A DNA stretch of 64,000 bases, taken from contig JAIQFN010000006.1 in assembly GCA_020073265.1 (NCBI GenBank), positions 1 through 64,000 of the forward strand, given 5' to 3'. The position numbers were made by a program, and so were the translations under genes. The stretch comes from Terriglobia bacterium (lineage in GTDB: Bacteria > Acidobacteriota > Terriglobia > Bryobacterales > Bryobacteraceae). Below the pieces are notes generated by a model. That model searched no databases. It worked only from the letters and a program-made list of their open reading frames with translations, and had not been told where the DNA came from. Of this stretch, positions 1 to 13,042 are shown one piece after another. Every line of letters begins with the position of its first letter. Positions within the stretch are counted from its first letter, which is position 1.

Positions 1-2907
<2,907 letters not shown>

Positions 2908-3962
2908 ACTTGCCGTCTTCGGTCAGGCCGCTGGTCCAGGTGTGGTTGTCAACGATGGGATATCCATTCAAATACTCGCCGGTCTCGCGATCCAGCACGA
3001 ATGCGTAGCCGCCCTTGTTGATGTGCACCAGAAGCTTGCGCATGCGCCCGCGCACCTCGCGATCGATCAACAGGCACTCGTACGAGGAATCGAAATCCCA
3101 GACGTCTTTGGGAACCTCCTGGTGATACCACTTCAACTTGCCCGAGTCCGCATCCAGCGCCACCACGCTCGCGGTGTAGAGATTCGCTCCGTCTCCCTGG
3201 CCGGAAAAGCGCGGACCGGCATCGTTGTCGGCCGCGGCGTTCCCAACGCCCCAATACACCAGGTTCAGCGCCGGATCGAACGACCCGGTCATCCACGTCG
3301 CGCCGCCGCCGTACCGCCAGCTATCGCCTTTCCACGTCTCATTCCCTTTTTCGCCCGGCGCTGGAATGGTGTAGAAGCGCCACGCCACGCGTCCGGTCTT
3401 CATATTGACGGCCGTCAGGTAACCGCGATGCGCCGAATCGCCGCCCGCCCCGCCGACGATCACCTTGTCCTTCACCACCAGCGGCGCCGCGGTGATCGTG
3501 CATCCGCACTGCCGCGTGTCGTCCAGGTTCACCTTCCAGCCCTCTTCACCGGTCTTCTGATCGATCGCCACCAGGTAGTTGTCATACGTCGCCAGAAAAA
3601 CGTAACCGCCGCCCACCGCGACGCCCCGGTTCTGCGGTCCGTAGGGCACCGTCCCGCGCGGCAGCGGATACTTGAATTGCCAGATCAGGCGGCCCGTGAC
3701 CGCATCCAGCGCGAACACCTGGCTGCGCGACGTCGAAAGATACAACACGCCGCCGATGACGATGGGCGTCACTTGCAGGCCCATCTCGTAGTCGCCGGTT
3801 TGAAAGGCCCACACCGGCGCCAGCTTCTTCACGTTGTTCCGATTGATTTGATCGAGCGCGCTATAGCGCCAGGCAAGCTGCGTGCCGCCGTGGTACGTCC
3901 AATCTCCGCGCGAGGCCCCATCCTGCGCGTAAACCGCGCCGACCGCCACCAACAAAATCAGA

Positions 3963-3990
3963 GTTCGCATTGCGAACGATTATATATCGT
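3963..3990 (-). promoter_or_regulatory. Start-overlapping palindrome and -10 box of the quinoprotein gene
   Basis: GTTCGCA-T-TGCGAAC (3963-3977) is a perfect inverted repeat covering the ATG at 3970. It abuts ACGAT-TATAT-ATCGT (3976-3990). Read on the minus strand, a TATAAT hexamer lies only 8 nt before the ATG, so transcription would start at or next to the start codon (leaderless mRNA). The inverted repeat is a plausible repressor site. This is inferred from sequence only. Confidence 0.4.
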
Positions 3991-4015
3991 CCGTCCGTGC
4001 TCTGATTGGCTCCGC

Positions 4016-5680
4016 CTAGGGCTTCCCCGACTTCTCCCGCGCCGGCAAAAACTCGTCCCCCGCGTGCCAGGTCGGTAGCCCATCCTGATTCGCCACCGTC
4101 GTCCCGATCAGAAATCCGAAGTGCGCCACCTGCTCCATCCCCGAGAAATCCCAATCGTCGTGATACTCGTCCGACGGCTGATGATAGTGCTTATCGTTGT
4201 AATCCTGGAAAATCTTTTCGCCAAAGTCGGCGGGCTTGCCGTAATACTCGGTGCCCTGGTTGATCGAAAACGCCGGCACGCCCGCATGCGCCAGCGAAAA
4301 GTGATCGGAACGGTAATAATGCCCCTGCTCGGGATGCGACTCCGCTTGGATCTTCAGCTCCATCCGGCGCGCCGCTTCCTGCACCACCGGCCACGCCGTC
4401 GTGCGCTCGGCACCCGTCACCGAAATATCCTTGGTCCGCCCGAACGGATAAAATCCGTCGAAGTTCAGATCCAGCGCCGTCTTCGCCAGCGGAATCACCG
4501 GATGCTCGGCGTAATACTCCGATCCGCGCAGCCCCGCCTCTTCCGCCGTAACCGCCGCGAACAGCGCCGTGCGCTTCGGCTTGTGCTCCAGCGCCTGCCA
4601 GGCCCGCGCCAGCTCCAGCAGAATGGCGCAGCCGGTGGCGTTGTCCACCGCGCCGTTGTAAATCGAATCGCCCTTCACCGCCGGCCCGATCCCCAGATGA
4701 TCCCAGTGCGCGGTGAAAATCACCGCCTGCGATTCCAACGCCGGATCGCTCCCCGGAATCATCGCCACCACGTTGCGCGATTCGATCTGCCGGATGCGCG
4801 TGGGAATGTTGGCGCGAATGTGCAGCCCCAGCGGAATCGGCCGGAAATCGCGCGAATTCGCGGCGCTGAGCATCTCTTCCACCTTCTTCGATGACATCCC
4901 GAACAACCGCGCGCCCGCTGCCTCGCTCAACCAGCCGGCAAACGCCAGCGCGGGCTGCCCAGCGGCCAGCTTCAACTGCGGATCTTCCTTGCCCCACGAA
5001 CTGCGCACCACGTCGTATCCATAACCGGCGGTCGGCGTGGTGTGAATGATGAGCACCCCTTTCGCGCCCCGCCGCGCGGCCTCTTCGTACTTGTAGGTCC
5101 AGCGACCGTAGTAAGTAAGCGCGCGCCCGCCGAAAAACTTCGGATCCTCCGAAGGCGGCTCGTTGGTGAACAGCACCAGCACCTTGCCTTTGACGTCCAC
5201 GCCCTTGAAATCGTCCCAGTGGAACTCGGGCGCGGCGATCCCGTGTCCGACGAACACCGCCTCGGCGTCAAACTGATCCGCGGCCTGCTGCAGTTCGCTC
5301 ACGCCGACGAAATCGTCCAGCCACTTGAACGCCACGGTCTGGCCCGCTCCCACGGCCGCCAGCGTGGCGCTCGGCTGCGTCGTCACGCCCACCATCGGCA
5401 CACGCTGGAAGTAAGTGCCGCGATCGCCGGCCGGCTTAGCTCCGATCAGCTCGAATTGCGTGGCGATATATTCGGTCGCGAGCTTCTCACCGCGCGTCCC
5501 GACGCCGCGCCCCTCCAGCGAATCGCTGGAAAGAAACTTGACATGCGCCCGCAACCGCTCGCCCGAAATTTCCCCCGTCTGCGCAAACGCAACAGCGGCA
5601 ATAGTGAGCACAAGGCAAATGTGGGGCAGCCATTCCTGGCTGCAGCCGGCTTTCAGCCGGGTTCTGATTTTGTCCATCAT
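4016..5680 (-). CDS. Secreted M28 family zinc aminopeptidase
   Basis: A 554-residue secreted peptidase. A hydrophobic segment 'ICLVLTIAAVAFAQ' with an AFA|Q-type cleavage site is followed by a PA (protease-associated) domain at ~residues 100-290 and the M28 catalytic domain at ~300-520. Di-zinc ligands and catalytic residues are visible: 'FTAHWDHLG', 'GAVDNATG' (bridging Asp), 'TAEEAGLRGSEYY' (general base and ligand Glu), 'LDLNFDG' (Asp) and 'YYRSDHFSLAHAGVPAF' (His). The start codon is only 5 nt downstream of the ADOP stop, suggesting co-transcription. Residues ~8-20 (KAGCSQEWLPH) are encoded by a dispersed double-hairpin repeat (5621-5660), so the original N-terminus was probably remodelled. 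No alternative ATG exists before the hydrophobic core. Confidence 0.9.
   Translation of the reverse strand: MMDKIRTRLKAGCSQEWLPHICLVLTIAAVAFAQTGEISGERLRAHVKFLSSDSLEGRGVGTRGEKLATEYIATQFELIGAKPAGDRGTYFQRVPMVGVTTQPSATLAAVGAGQTVAFKWLDDFVGVSELQQAADQFDAEAVFVGHGIAAPEFHWDDFKGVDVKGKVLVLFTNEPPSEDPKFFGGRALTYYGRWTYKYEEAARRGAKGVLIIHTTPTAGYGYDVVRSSWGKEDPQLKLAAGQPALAFAGWLSEAAGARLFGMSSKKVEEMLSAANSRDFRPIPLGLHIRANIPTRIRQIESRNVVAMIPGSDPALESQAVIFTAHWDHLGIGPAVKGDSIYNGAVDNATGCAILLELARAWQALEHKPKRTALFAAVTAEEAGLRGSEYYAEHPVIPLAKTALDLNFDGFYPFGRTKDISVTGAERTTAWPVVQEAARRMELKIQAESHPEQGHYYRSDHFSLAHAGVPAFSINQGTEYYGKPADFGEKIFQDYNDKHYHQPSDEYHDDWDFSGMEQVAHFGFLIGTTVANQDGLPTWHAGDEFLPAREKSGKP
5621..5660. repeat. Double-hairpin repeat, family A copy 1
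   Basis: A 40-bp unit beginning GTGGGGCAGCCATTCCTGGC. It folds into CAGCCA-TTCC-TGGCTG followed by CCGGCT-TTC-AGCCGG. The same unit occurs at 27565-27604 and, inverted, at 54698-54737. This copy lies inside the signal-peptide region of the M28 peptidase gene and is translated. Confidence 0.85.
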
Positions 5681-5685
5681 CCACT

Positions 5686-8175
5686 CTATTCTTCCCGCAA
5701 AGCCACCGTCGGATCAAGCAGCGCCGCCCGCCGCGCCGGCAGCCACGAAGACACCGCCGCAATCAGCAAGAACATCACCGTCATCCCCGCGAACGTCACC
5801 GGATCAGTCGGCCGCACCCCCACCAGCATCGTGGTCATCGCGCGCGTCATCCCGAGCGCCACCACCAATCCCACCCCAATCCCCGCCGCGCTCAACACCA
5901 GCCCCTGCCCGATCATGGCGCGGAAAATGCTCGCCGGCGCCGCTCCCAGCGCCATGCGCACTCCGATCTCCGCCGTCCGCTGCCGCACCGCCGCCGACAA
6001 CACGCCATACAGCCCCACCGCCGCCAGCACCGCCGCGATCACCGCGAACACGCCGATCAGCACCAGCGCGAAACGCGTCTCGCCCTGGGCCTGGTCCACG
6101 AACTTCTGCATCGGCTGCATCTCCGACACCACCAGCCGCGCATCCAACTTCGCCACCTCCTGCCGGATCGCGGCGCCCAGCAGCGCCGGATCGCCCGAGG
6201 CCCGCACGGCCCAGCGACCCACCACGCCTTGTCCCATGTAAGCGTCCGTCAAGAACATCGCCTCGCGTCCCGGCCGCGCCAGCGAGCTGTGCCGCTGATG
6301 CGCCACCACGCCGATCACCTCGAACCACTCCGCTTCCGGCGTCCGCGCGCGAATCAGCAGCCGCTTCCCCACCGCCGCCTGATTCGGAAACGCCTTGGCC
6401 GCCAGATCCTCATCGATCACCACGCGCCGAATCTCCGGCCTGTTATCCGGCTCGCTGAATGTCCGCCCCGCGATCAAACGCGTCCGCAGCGTTTCGAAAT
6501 AACCCGGCAGTATGAAATGAAAATCGCCCTCGTGAAATTTTCCAGGATTTCCCACCGCCTCTTCGGTCCCCCAGCGCCCGTACGCGATTCCGCCATCCAA
6601 CGGCAGCGGCGCCGCCGCCGTCACCGCCTCGACGCCCGGCAATCCGCGCAGCCGTTCCCGAAGCTGCTGGATCAATACCGCTCGCTCCGGCCCATTTCCA
6701 CGCAGCCCCGCGAGCAAGAAGGTCAATACGCCGCGCGCCTCGAATCCCGGATCCACGCGCTCCAGCGCCACTAGCGTCCGCAGCATCAAGCCCGACCCGA
6801 TCAGCAGCACGAACGAGAGCGCCACTTCCGCGATCACCACGCCGTTGCGAGCCAGCCGGCCTCCCGCCAGTCCCGCCGTGCGACCGCTCGCGCGCAGCGC
6901 CTCCACCAGGTCCGGCCGCGAGGCGCACAACGCTGGAACGATCCCGAACATCGCAGCCGCCGCCACCGACGCCAGCACCGCGAACCCCAGCACCATCGGA
7001 TCGATGGCCACCGCATCCAGCCGCGGCAAATCCTCCGGCCCCAGCAGCACCAGCAACTGAATTCCCCAGCGCGCCAGCAACAATCCCAGCGCCGCGCCGC
7101 CCGCCGCGATCAGCAGACTCTCGGCCAGCATCTGCCGGATCAGTCCCCAGCGGCTCGCGCCCAACGCCGACCGCACCGCCAGCTCCCGCGCCCGCCACGA
7201 CGCCCGCACCAGCACCAGGTTCGCAACGTTGGCGCACGCGATCAGCAGCAGGAACATCACCGCGCCCATCAGCGCCACAATCGCCGGCCGCGCGTCCTTC
7301 ACCAGGTCCTTGTGCATCGGTTCCACGCGGACGTAAAAACCCGAAGTCTGCTTGATCGGAAACTGCCGGCGCAGATCCGCCGCGATACCGTCCACCTGCA
7401 CTTGGGCCTGCTCCACCGTGGCGTTCTTCTTCAACCGCCCCACCACGCGCAGGAAAACATCGTTGCGCGGTGCGTTCACGAAGTCCGCGCGCATCGCCGT
7501 CCAAACATCCGGCAGCCTTTCCACGTTTGTGCCCGGCGCAAACAACAGCTCGAAGCCGGGCTCCAGCACGCCCACCACTTGCCCGCGCCCGCCGCCCAGC
7601 TCGATGCTCTGGCCGATGATATGCGGATCGCCGCCGTAGCGCCGCTTCCAGATGCCGTAGCTCAGAATCGAGATCAACGGAAGCCGCGGAGGCGCGGGCG
7701 CATTGTTCGCCACGGCATTCGCGCCGCCCGCCTGCAGAGGAGCCGGCTGCGGCACTGCGTCTTTCTCCACGAAATCCCGGCCCAGCGCCACGCGCGCGCC
7801 CAGCAGCGAGAAAAAATTCGGCGTCACCGCACCCATGCGGACCATCTCCGGCTCTCCGCCCTCGCTCGCCAGCGGCTGCCGCCCCGTCGCCACCGCCGCC
7901 AGCCCCTCGAAAGCCGTCGCCTCCCGGCGCAGATCCGCGAAGTCCGGCGGCGAGAATGGAAAATCGCTGATGTTCCGGTTCCGCATGTCGCCCCACACCA
8001 CCATCAGGCGCCCCGGATCCAGATACGGCAGCGGCCGCAGCAATGCCGCGCTCAGCACGCTGAAAATCGCCGTGCTCGCCCCGATGCCCAGCGCGATCGT
8101 CGCCACCGCAGTAAGCGTGAAGCTGGGATTCTTCCGCAATGTCCGCGCAGCGTAACTCAGGTCTTTAGCCAGCAC
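5686..8175 (-). CDS. ADOP-type ABC transporter permease (MacB/FtsX family)
   Basis: Large membrane protein of ~830 residues with the acidobacterial duplicated orphan permease architecture: an N-terminal amphipathic '[16 protein letters not shown]' followed by a TM helix, a MacB-like periplasmic domain (~residues 45-240), a first FtsX block of three TM helices (~280-400, '[29 protein letters not shown]'-type signature), a second periplasmic domain and a second FtsX block ('[15 protein letters not shown]', then '[17 protein letters not shown]' at the C-terminus). No ATPase is adjacent, as is usual for the family. GTG at 8175 is preferred because GGGAGG lies 6 nt upstream; the GTG at 8181 touches that Shine-Dalgarno. 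Closely followed by the M28 peptidase gene. Substrate unknown. Confidence 0.88.
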   Translation of the reverse strand: MLAKDLSYAARTLRKNPSFTLTAVATIALGIGASTAIFSVLSAALLRPLPYLDPGRLMVVWGDMRNRNISDFPFSPPDFADLRREATAFEGLAAVATGRQPLASEGGEPEMVRMGAVTPNFFSLLGARVALGRDFVEKDAVPQPAPLQAGGANAVANNAPAPPRLPLISILSYGIWKRRYGGDPHIIGQSIELGGGRGQVVGVLEPGFELLFAPGTNVERLPDVWTAMRADFVNAPRNDVFLRVVGRLKKNATVEQAQVQVDGIAADLRRQFPIKQTSGFYVRVEPMHKDLVKDARPAIVALMGAVMFLLLIACANVANLVLVRASWRARELAVRSALGASRWGLIRQMLAESLLIAAGGAALGLLLARWGIQLLVLLGPEDLPRLDAVAIDPMVLGFAVLASVAAAAMFGIVPALCASRPDLVEALRASGRTAGLAGGRLARNGVVIAEVALSFVLLIGSGLMLRTLVALERVDPGFEARGVLTFLLAGLRGNGPERAVLIQQLRERLRGLPGVEAVTAAAPLPLDGGIAYGRWGTEEAVGNPGKFHEGDFHFILPGYFETLRTRLIAGRTFSEPDNRPEIRRVVIDEDLAAKAFPNQAAVGKRLLIRARTPEAEWFEVIGVVAHQRHSSLARPGREAMFLTDAYMGQGVVGRWAVRASGDPALLGAAIRQEVAKLDARLVVSEMQPMQKFVDQAQGETRFALVLIGVFAVIAAVLAAVGLYGVLSAAVRQRTAEIGVRMALGAAPASIFRAMIGQGLVLSAAGIGVGLVVALGMTRAMTTMLVGVRPTDPVTFAGMTVMFLLIAAVSSWLPARRAALLDPTVALREE

Positions 8176-8237
8176 GCACACCCTCCCGTCAGTCTAAGTA
8201 TGTGGCGCACGTACTCATGCGAACGCAAGGGTGGAGC

Positions 8238-9656
8238 TTACCTCGCCGTGAGCGCCTTCAAATACCGGTAATAAAACTCCACCCCGTCATAGAACGCCGC
8301 GACACGTACCCGCTCATCCCTTCCATGCGCCCGAACGTCGTCCTGGTCGATCGCCACCCCGTTTACCCCGTAACTCGGCAAGCCGGCCGCGTTGGTATAA
8401 ATGCTGTCGGACGCCCCCGTATCCATGATCGGAATCACGGGCGCACGCGGCCACATCTCATCGGCCACGTGCTCGAGCGCCTTCAACACGTCCGGCCTCG
8501 GCATCACCGGCGCACCCGCCTTCTTCTCCGGCGCGCGGTCGGAAACATTGTAGGCATCGTCCACGTACCGCACCACGATCTTCGGGTCCGCGAAAATCTT
8601 GTTCAGCTCCCCCCGGATCTCCTCCGCCGAATGGCCCGGCAGGATCCGGCAATTCACGTTGGCCTGCGCGAGCTGCGGCAGCGCGTTGTTCGCATGCCCG
8701 GCATTCAACCGCGTCGCGACGCACGTGGTATGCAACATCGAGTTGTAGCGCGCGTCCCGCGACAGCCGTGCGATCGCCCCGGCATCCGCCGGTGTCCGTA
8801 GCATCCCCTTCATGTCCGCCGCCGTCTGCCCGGTCTCCAGCGCCGCGCGCTTTTCAAAATATACCCGCGTCACCGCGTTCAGCTCGAACGGAAACGGCGC
8901 GCGCTCCAGCCGCGAAAGCGCATCGGCAACGTGGTAAATCGCGTTGTCCGGCACCGGCAGCGAACTGTGCCCGCCCGGATTCGTGGCCGACACCTCGTAA
9001 TCCGCGTACAGCTTCTCGCTCGCCTCGATGTCGACGTTCACCGGCTTGCCCTTCACCGTGGTCACGCCGCCCGAGTCGGCGTTCAGCACGAACTCGGCGT
9101 CCACCAGCTCGCGATGATTCTTCAGCAGCCAGTTCACCCCGTTCGATTTCCCGCCTTCTTCGTCCGCCGTCAAGGCCAGGATGAGATCGCGGCTCGGCCG
9201 GTAGCCCTCGCGCTGGAACCGGATGAACGTGGTCACCAGGATGGCGTCGTCCACCTTCATGTCCTGCGTCCCGCGCCCGTAGAAATAGTCGTACTTCTCG
9301 ACAAATTTGAACGGATCGGTGGTCCAGTCCTCACGCCGCGCCTCCACCACGTCCAGATGTCCGATGATCAGGATCGGCCGCCCGCCCGCACCCGTCCCGT
9401 GATAGCGCACCACCAGGTTGCCCTTGCGCGGATTGGGGCCCAGAACTTTCAGGTCGGCCGGCGCGAACCCGGCATCCAGCAACCGCCCGGCCATGGCTTC
9501 CGCCGCGGTGGTGGTGCTGCCCACCGAATCCGTGGTGTTGATCTCGATCAACTGCTGGAAAATGTCGCGCGACAGCGTGCGCGTAGCTTCATCCAGCGTG
9601 GCCGCCGGCAACATGGATGCCAGAAAAATACCGGGAATAATTCGCCGTAGGTTCAC
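8238..9656 (-). CDS. M20/M25/M40 family zinc peptidase, secreted
   Basis: About 470 residues. Zinc-binding signatures of the M20 clan are present: 'ILIIGHLDVVEA' (His, Asp), 'YGRGTQDMKVDDAI' (bridging Asp), 'ALTADEEGGKSNG' (catalytic Glu pair) and a C-terminal region with 'IPIMDTGASDS'. A lid/dimerisation domain lies between ('SATNPGGHSSLP'). The open frame extends to 9719, but the signal peptide begins with a GTG at 9656 (VNLRRIIPGIFLASMLPAA), which I take as the start; the true start is not certain. Like the upstream M28 peptidase it is probably exported for extracytoplasmic peptide turnover. A broken TIGR03435 gene tail ends just upstream. Confidence 0.85.
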   Translation of the reverse strand: MNLRRIIPGIFLASMLPAATLDEATRTLSRDIFQQLIEINTTDSVGSTTTAAEAMAGRLLDAGFAPADLKVLGPNPRKGNLVVRYHGTGAGGRPILIIGHLDVVEARREDWTTDPFKFVEKYDYFYGRGTQDMKVDDAILVTTFIRFQREGYRPSRDLILALTADEEGGKSNGVNWLLKNHRELVDAEFVLNADSGGVTTVKGKPVNVDIEASEKLYADYEVSATNPGGHSSLPVPDNAIYHVADALSRLERAPFPFELNAVTRVYFEKRAALETGQTAADMKGMLRTPADAGAIARLSRDARYNSMLHTTCVATRLNAGHANNALPQLAQANVNCRILPGHSAEEIRGELNKIFADPKIVVRYVDDAYNVSDRAPEKKAGAPVMPRPDVLKALEHVADEMWPRAPVIPIMDTGASDSIYTNAAGLPSYGVNGVAIDQDDVRAHGRDERVRVAAFYDGVEFYYRYLKALTAR

Positions 9657-9715
9657 CGCTCCATGCTGCCAGACACCGCCTGCCCAAGTAAAGGCCAGCG
9701 CCGGCGCGGCCCGCG

Positions 9716-9833
9716 TCAATTCTCCGACGGCTTCTCCGCCCGCTCGATCACCAGAATCTCCACCGGCCCGTTCTGCGATTCCAGCTTGAGGCCGAGCTGC
9801 TCCTGAAGCGCGGTGAAGATCGAAGGACCCGAT
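9716..9833 (-). pseudogene. TIGR03435 family C-terminal remnant
   Basis: The minus strand reads [18 protein letters not shown], then ...[15 protein letters not shown] and a stop (TCA at 9716-9718). This is the characteristic tail of the TIGR03435 family, secreted proteins expanded in Solibacter. Only ~38 codons remain. Upstream sequence has no matching frame and passes into the nucleotidyltransferase promoter region. I interpret it as the stub left after replacement of the gene body. Confidence 0.75.
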
Positions 9834-9925
9834 CTAGTGCTTCCTCAGCTCCGTGTTCCGGAGTGCGACCCATCCGCACTTCATCGGAGTATAAATGAAC
9901 GAGACACTTAAGGAGTCTGGCGAGC

Positions 9926-10714
9926 GTGAATATCCCCAAGGATCTCTCCGACCTTCTTCAGGCGATGGCCACCGACTTCCCCGCGATGCTTCGTGGGAAC
10001 CTCGTTGGCATCTACCTGTGGGGCTCGCTCACCTATGACGCCTTCGACCAAACCTGCAGCGACGTCGATTGCATTGGCGTCACGCGACGAGACCTCGACG
10101 ACCGCGAGTTTTCCGGACTTGATGAGTGGTTCAAGAACAAAGGGGAGCAAAACAACTGGGTCCGTCGAATCGACATGCGCTTCGTGATCGAACATGAATT
10201 TCTGGACAAGGCGTCGCGATGCTGCGGCTTCTACCACTACATTGGAAAGCTGGTACGACATGGATCGGACGGAAACCCGATCATCTGGATGAATATTGCC
10301 CGGTCCGGCATCACGCTGTGGGGCACGGACTCCAAGCTCATTTCGCCGCATGTGTCCGACCAATGCCTCAACGACGCGCTCCTATTGGAATTACACTACC
10401 TGGAGCATGACCTGACCTCCAACGCCGGGGATCGATCCGAAAAGGCGTTCATCCACAATGCCTACGCGGTCCTCACCGCTTGCCGCATCCTTTACTCGGC
10501 CTATCACAGGGCACTGGCTTCCAAAGACCAAGCCTACGGCTGGGCGCTGGAAACGGTCCCAGCCATGTGGCGGACGATCATTCAAGCTGCTAAAGAAAAT
10601 CGGCTGAAGAATACCGGCTCGACGACCCGCCAGTTGGAACAGGATGCGATCCGCTTCCTCGAGTTCGTGACCGGTGAGGTCAACCGCATTTTGGAGCGAT
10701 CACCTCAGGCTTGA
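9926..10714 (+). CDS. ANT(3'')/AadA-like nucleotidyltransferase
   Basis: 262 residues. The N-terminal nucleotidyltransferase fold carries 'YLWGSLTYDAFDQTCSDVD', the G-S-x(n)-SD-x-D metal-binding signature, followed by 'RRIDMRFVIEHEF' with the third acidic position. The C-terminal half is helical, like the DUF4111 domain of AadA-type aminoglycoside adenylyltransferases. GTG at 9926 is the start, supported by AAGGAG ten bases upstream. It is more divergent than clinical AadA, so the substrate (aminoglycoside or other) is not certain. It stands alone between a gene stub and a methyltransferase, and its lower G+C suggests acquisition. Confidence 0.75.
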   Translation: MNIPKDLSDLLQAMATDFPAMLRGNLVGIYLWGSLTYDAFDQTCSDVDCIGVTRRDLDDREFSGLDEWFKNKGEQNNWVRRIDMRFVIEHEFLDKASRCCGFYHYIGKLVRHGSDGNPIIWMNIARSGITLWGTDSKLISPHVSDQCLNDALLLELHYLEHDLTSNAGDRSEKAFIHNAYAVLTACRILYSAYHRALASKDQAYGWALETVPAMWRTIIQAAKENRLKNTGSTTRQLEQDAIRFLEFVTGEVNRILERSPQA

Positions 10715-10764
10715 TCTACAAATCATGAACAGCCTGAGGAAAAGGGGTGCGGCGGGATGCGGCG

Positions 10765-11532
10765 CTAGTTCACCCGCGCAGCCAGAATCAGTATCGGGAA
10801 CGAGAAGTAAATCTTGCCATCCCTCCGAACCGTCTCCATCCCCAGACCGTCTTGCTCCAGCAACTCCGCGAACATCCTGCGGATTCGATCGGCATCCCCT
10901 TCCCTAGGAAACGAGCGCTCCAGCAGACCTTCCAGCTCGCCCTCGAGCCGGTCCGTCTGAACGCGCGGCGCGGCGAGACCGGCGTCCGCGAACAACGCGC
11001 ACAGCTCTTCAGGCGGCAACGCGCGGACGTGCGAAGGATCGCGCAGCTTTTCCATCTGATTAAACGCCTCCGCCTTGTTCGCCGCCGGCGCGCTGTCGGC
11101 CACCACAATGCGTCCCCCAGGCCGGCACACCCGCCGCATCTCTTTCAGCACCGCGAGCGGATCCAGAAAATGATGAAACGCGAACCGCGAGCTGACGATC
11201 GAGAATCGGCCGTCTTCGTACGGCAGCGGCAGCACGTCGCCTTCCTGCCACGTGAGATTCTCAAGCTTCTGCCGCCGCTGCAGTTCCCAGGCCTGTTCCA
11301 GCATGGCCGGAGTCAGATCGATGCCGGTGACATGCCGCGCCACGCGGGCAAACGCGCAAGCCAGAAGCCCCGGGCCGCATGCAACGTCCAGCACCGTGTC
11401 GTCGGAACCCGCCTCGGCCAACCGCACGATGCGATTGAGCGCATCTTCATTCCGAATCGCCGCGGCAGTCGAAAACGGCACCGCTTGGCGCGTGAATTGA
11501 TCGAGAATCCGCTCGTTGTGCTCCAACGCCAT
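10765..11532 (-). CDS. Class I SAM-dependent methyltransferase
   Basis: About 255 residues of the UbiE/Methyltransf_11 type. SAM-binding motif I 'VLDVACGPGLLACAFA' (~residues 47-62), motif II acidic end of beta-2 'VTGIDLTPAMLEQA', 'GDVLPLPYEDGRFSIV' for the adenine pocket, and 'EMRRVCRPGGRIVVADS' post-motif. The frame is open to 11547, but the ATG at 11532 (MALEHNERILDQF) matches the usual start. No substrate-determining feature is recognisable and the neighbours do not suggest a pathway; it could be a small-molecule or quinone-type methylase. Confidence 0.8.
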   Translation of the reverse strand: MALEHNERILDQFTRQAVPFSTAAAIRNEDALNRIVRLAEAGSDDTVLDVACGPGLLACAFARVARHVTGIDLTPAMLEQAWELQRRQKLENLTWQEGDVLPLPYEDGRFSIVSSRFAFHHFLDPLAVLKEMRRVCRPGGRIVVADSAPAANKAEAFNQMEKLRDPSHVRALPPEELCALFADAGLAAPRVQTDRLEGELEGLLERSFPREGDADRIRRMFAELLEQDGLGMETVRRDGKIYFSFPILILAARVN

Positions 11533-11583
11533 ACCTGACTTTATCAACCGCGCGGCGCGTCCACCGCCCGGGATGAGAGCTTT

Positions 11584-12774
11584 TCAGGAATCGAAAACCG
11601 GGACCTCAAACTCAACTGAAAAGTCAGCGCCCTTCAGCGGCGCGTTTGCCGAAAGCAACCAGGCAAATTTGTCGCCGGGACCACGCCAACTGTTCGGACA
11701 ACCGGCTGGAAGCTCGATGGCTACTGCCAGCGTGACTTCGCCGGCTGGCTCCTGACCGCGAATAACCGGCGTCGCCGAGTCGCATCGCCAAATGTCCGCA
11801 TTTCCGGGGGCGCTAGCCTTGCCCGTCGCGCTTCCGGGGATTGGCGACGACTCTCCAAAGGTCTTCTCGCATCGCAAGGTGAGCGCAACCTTGGCAGCGC
11901 CCGCTAACGCCTTGGGAGCGGAAATATGGCCGCGCAACGATTCTCCCGGCCGCCCCGGCATCGTGTCCAGGTGCAGATAGGTCCCGGCAAAACGCGTCGC
12001 TCGCGCCACCGCCACTAGCGCCCACCAGGCCAGCCCGGCTCCAATCAACGGAATCAACAGAAATGTGAGAGCCACATAGCGGCCGTTGCCAACCTCCCGT
12101 GGAATAACCAGCAGCACCGGAAAGGTTGCCACGTTCCAGAAAACCGCAATGCACACTTCCAGGATGGCGTCTTTTGCTTGCGATGACTTGATCGCGGGCT
12201 TCGACCACTCCACTCGTTGCTTCCAGGGTTCATCCGGATATCGCTCCATGAGGATCGCTCCCTTCCGCGCCTGTATGAATCGCAGACACGAAGAAATAAT
12301 GATCGCCCAGCCTGGTCCTCCAAAAACGACTGCAAAGACCAGATAGAACCCGATCGCCTCCCAGCGCAGGACGGGCATGAGGACCGATTCGCCCGGAGCC
12401 TTCGGATTCACGTGAGCCGGATAGGGCGCTTGCCGCGCCAGGTAAGCGTGCAATTCCCGGTAAGCATCCTGGCGAAAGGTTCCCAGGTTGTCGGAACTAT
12501 ACAGGGAGACCTGGTGGCCGGTGTATTGTTTTCCCTGGATGTTGTACCTGTAAGACGCGACGATCCTATCGGTCGATGAACCTGCCGATGTAAGTTCGAC
12601 GCTCTGCAGTGTGACAGGAACGATTGGCCATCCCTGCACGATCACAACCCTGAGCAGCGTGTGCAGGGTGAGATACGCCATCAAGGTCCCGATGGCGGCA
12701 AACGGCAGCGCCAGCAGCGAAAGGCACCCCAGGCGGGAAATCGACGTGGGAAGGAGAACGCCTATCGGACGCAT
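11584..12774 (-). CDS. DUF3592-domain membrane protein
   Basis: 396 residues with TM helices at ~15-40, ~150-175, ~215-240 and ~245-265. The extracytoplasmic segment between the first two helices has the DUF3592 features 'YRYNIQGKQYTGHQVSLYS' and 'YPAHVNPKAPGESVL'. A C-terminal soluble beta-rich region follows ('GRPGESLRGHISAPKALAG', 'LTLRCEKTFGE'). The function of DUF3592 proteins is unknown. It lies downstream of nothing obvious and is monocistronic by spacing. Confidence 0.75.
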   Translation of the reverse strand: MRPIGVLLPTSISRLGCLSLLALPFAAIGTLMAYLTLHTLLRVVIVQGWPIVPVTLQSVELTSAGSSTDRIVASYRYNIQGKQYTGHQVSLYSSDNLGTFRQDAYRELHAYLARQAPYPAHVNPKAPGESVLMPVLRWEAIGFYLVFAVVFGGPGWAIIISSCLRFIQARKGAILMERYPDEPWKQRVEWSKPAIKSSQAKDAILEVCIAVFWNVATFPVLLVIPREVGNGRYVALTFLLIPLIGAGLAWWALVAVARATRFAGTYLHLDTMPGRPGESLRGHISAPKALAGAAKVALTLRCEKTFGESSPIPGSATGKASAPGNADIWRCDSATPVIRGQEPAGEVTLAVAIELPAGCPNSWRGPGDKFAWLLSANAPLKGADFSVEFEVPVFDS

Positions 12775-12849
12775 GGTGGCCTTCCGTTACCGTCTTTGTG
12801 TTCCAACACCACATCTGAGTCTATCAACTGCCCGGCGCGTCAACCGTGA

Positions 12850-13020
12850 TTTGGTAGTGCGCTAAATCTCAACTCCTTCGTGGGCATCCCGCCTGGCCTG
12901 GTCGGAGTCACACAAATCAATTTTCAGATTCCCCCGGACGCTCCGCTGGGTGCGCAACCCGTGGTCGTGACCGTCGGCGACGTGCCAAGCGCGCCAGTCA
13001 CGCTGACCGTGACGCACTAG
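12850..13020 (+). pseudogene. TIGR03437 domain C-terminal remnant
   Basis: The plus strand reads ...FVGIPPGLVGVTQINFQIP, then ...GAQPVVVTVGDVPSAPVTLTVTH and TAG at 13018-13020. This is the end of the TIGR03437 (Solibacter uncharacterised C-terminal) domain, normally found at the end of large secreted repeat proteins. The frame upstream is closed by TGA at 12847, leaving ~56 codons and no start. Treated as a decayed gene end. Confidence 0.75.
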
Positions 13021-13042
13021 TTCGATGACTCCCGCCTACTAG

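Noticed and set aside
9926-10714. Aminoglycoside resistance gene aadA
   Set aside because: The fold and motif match, but divergence is too great to assign a drug substrate from sequence.
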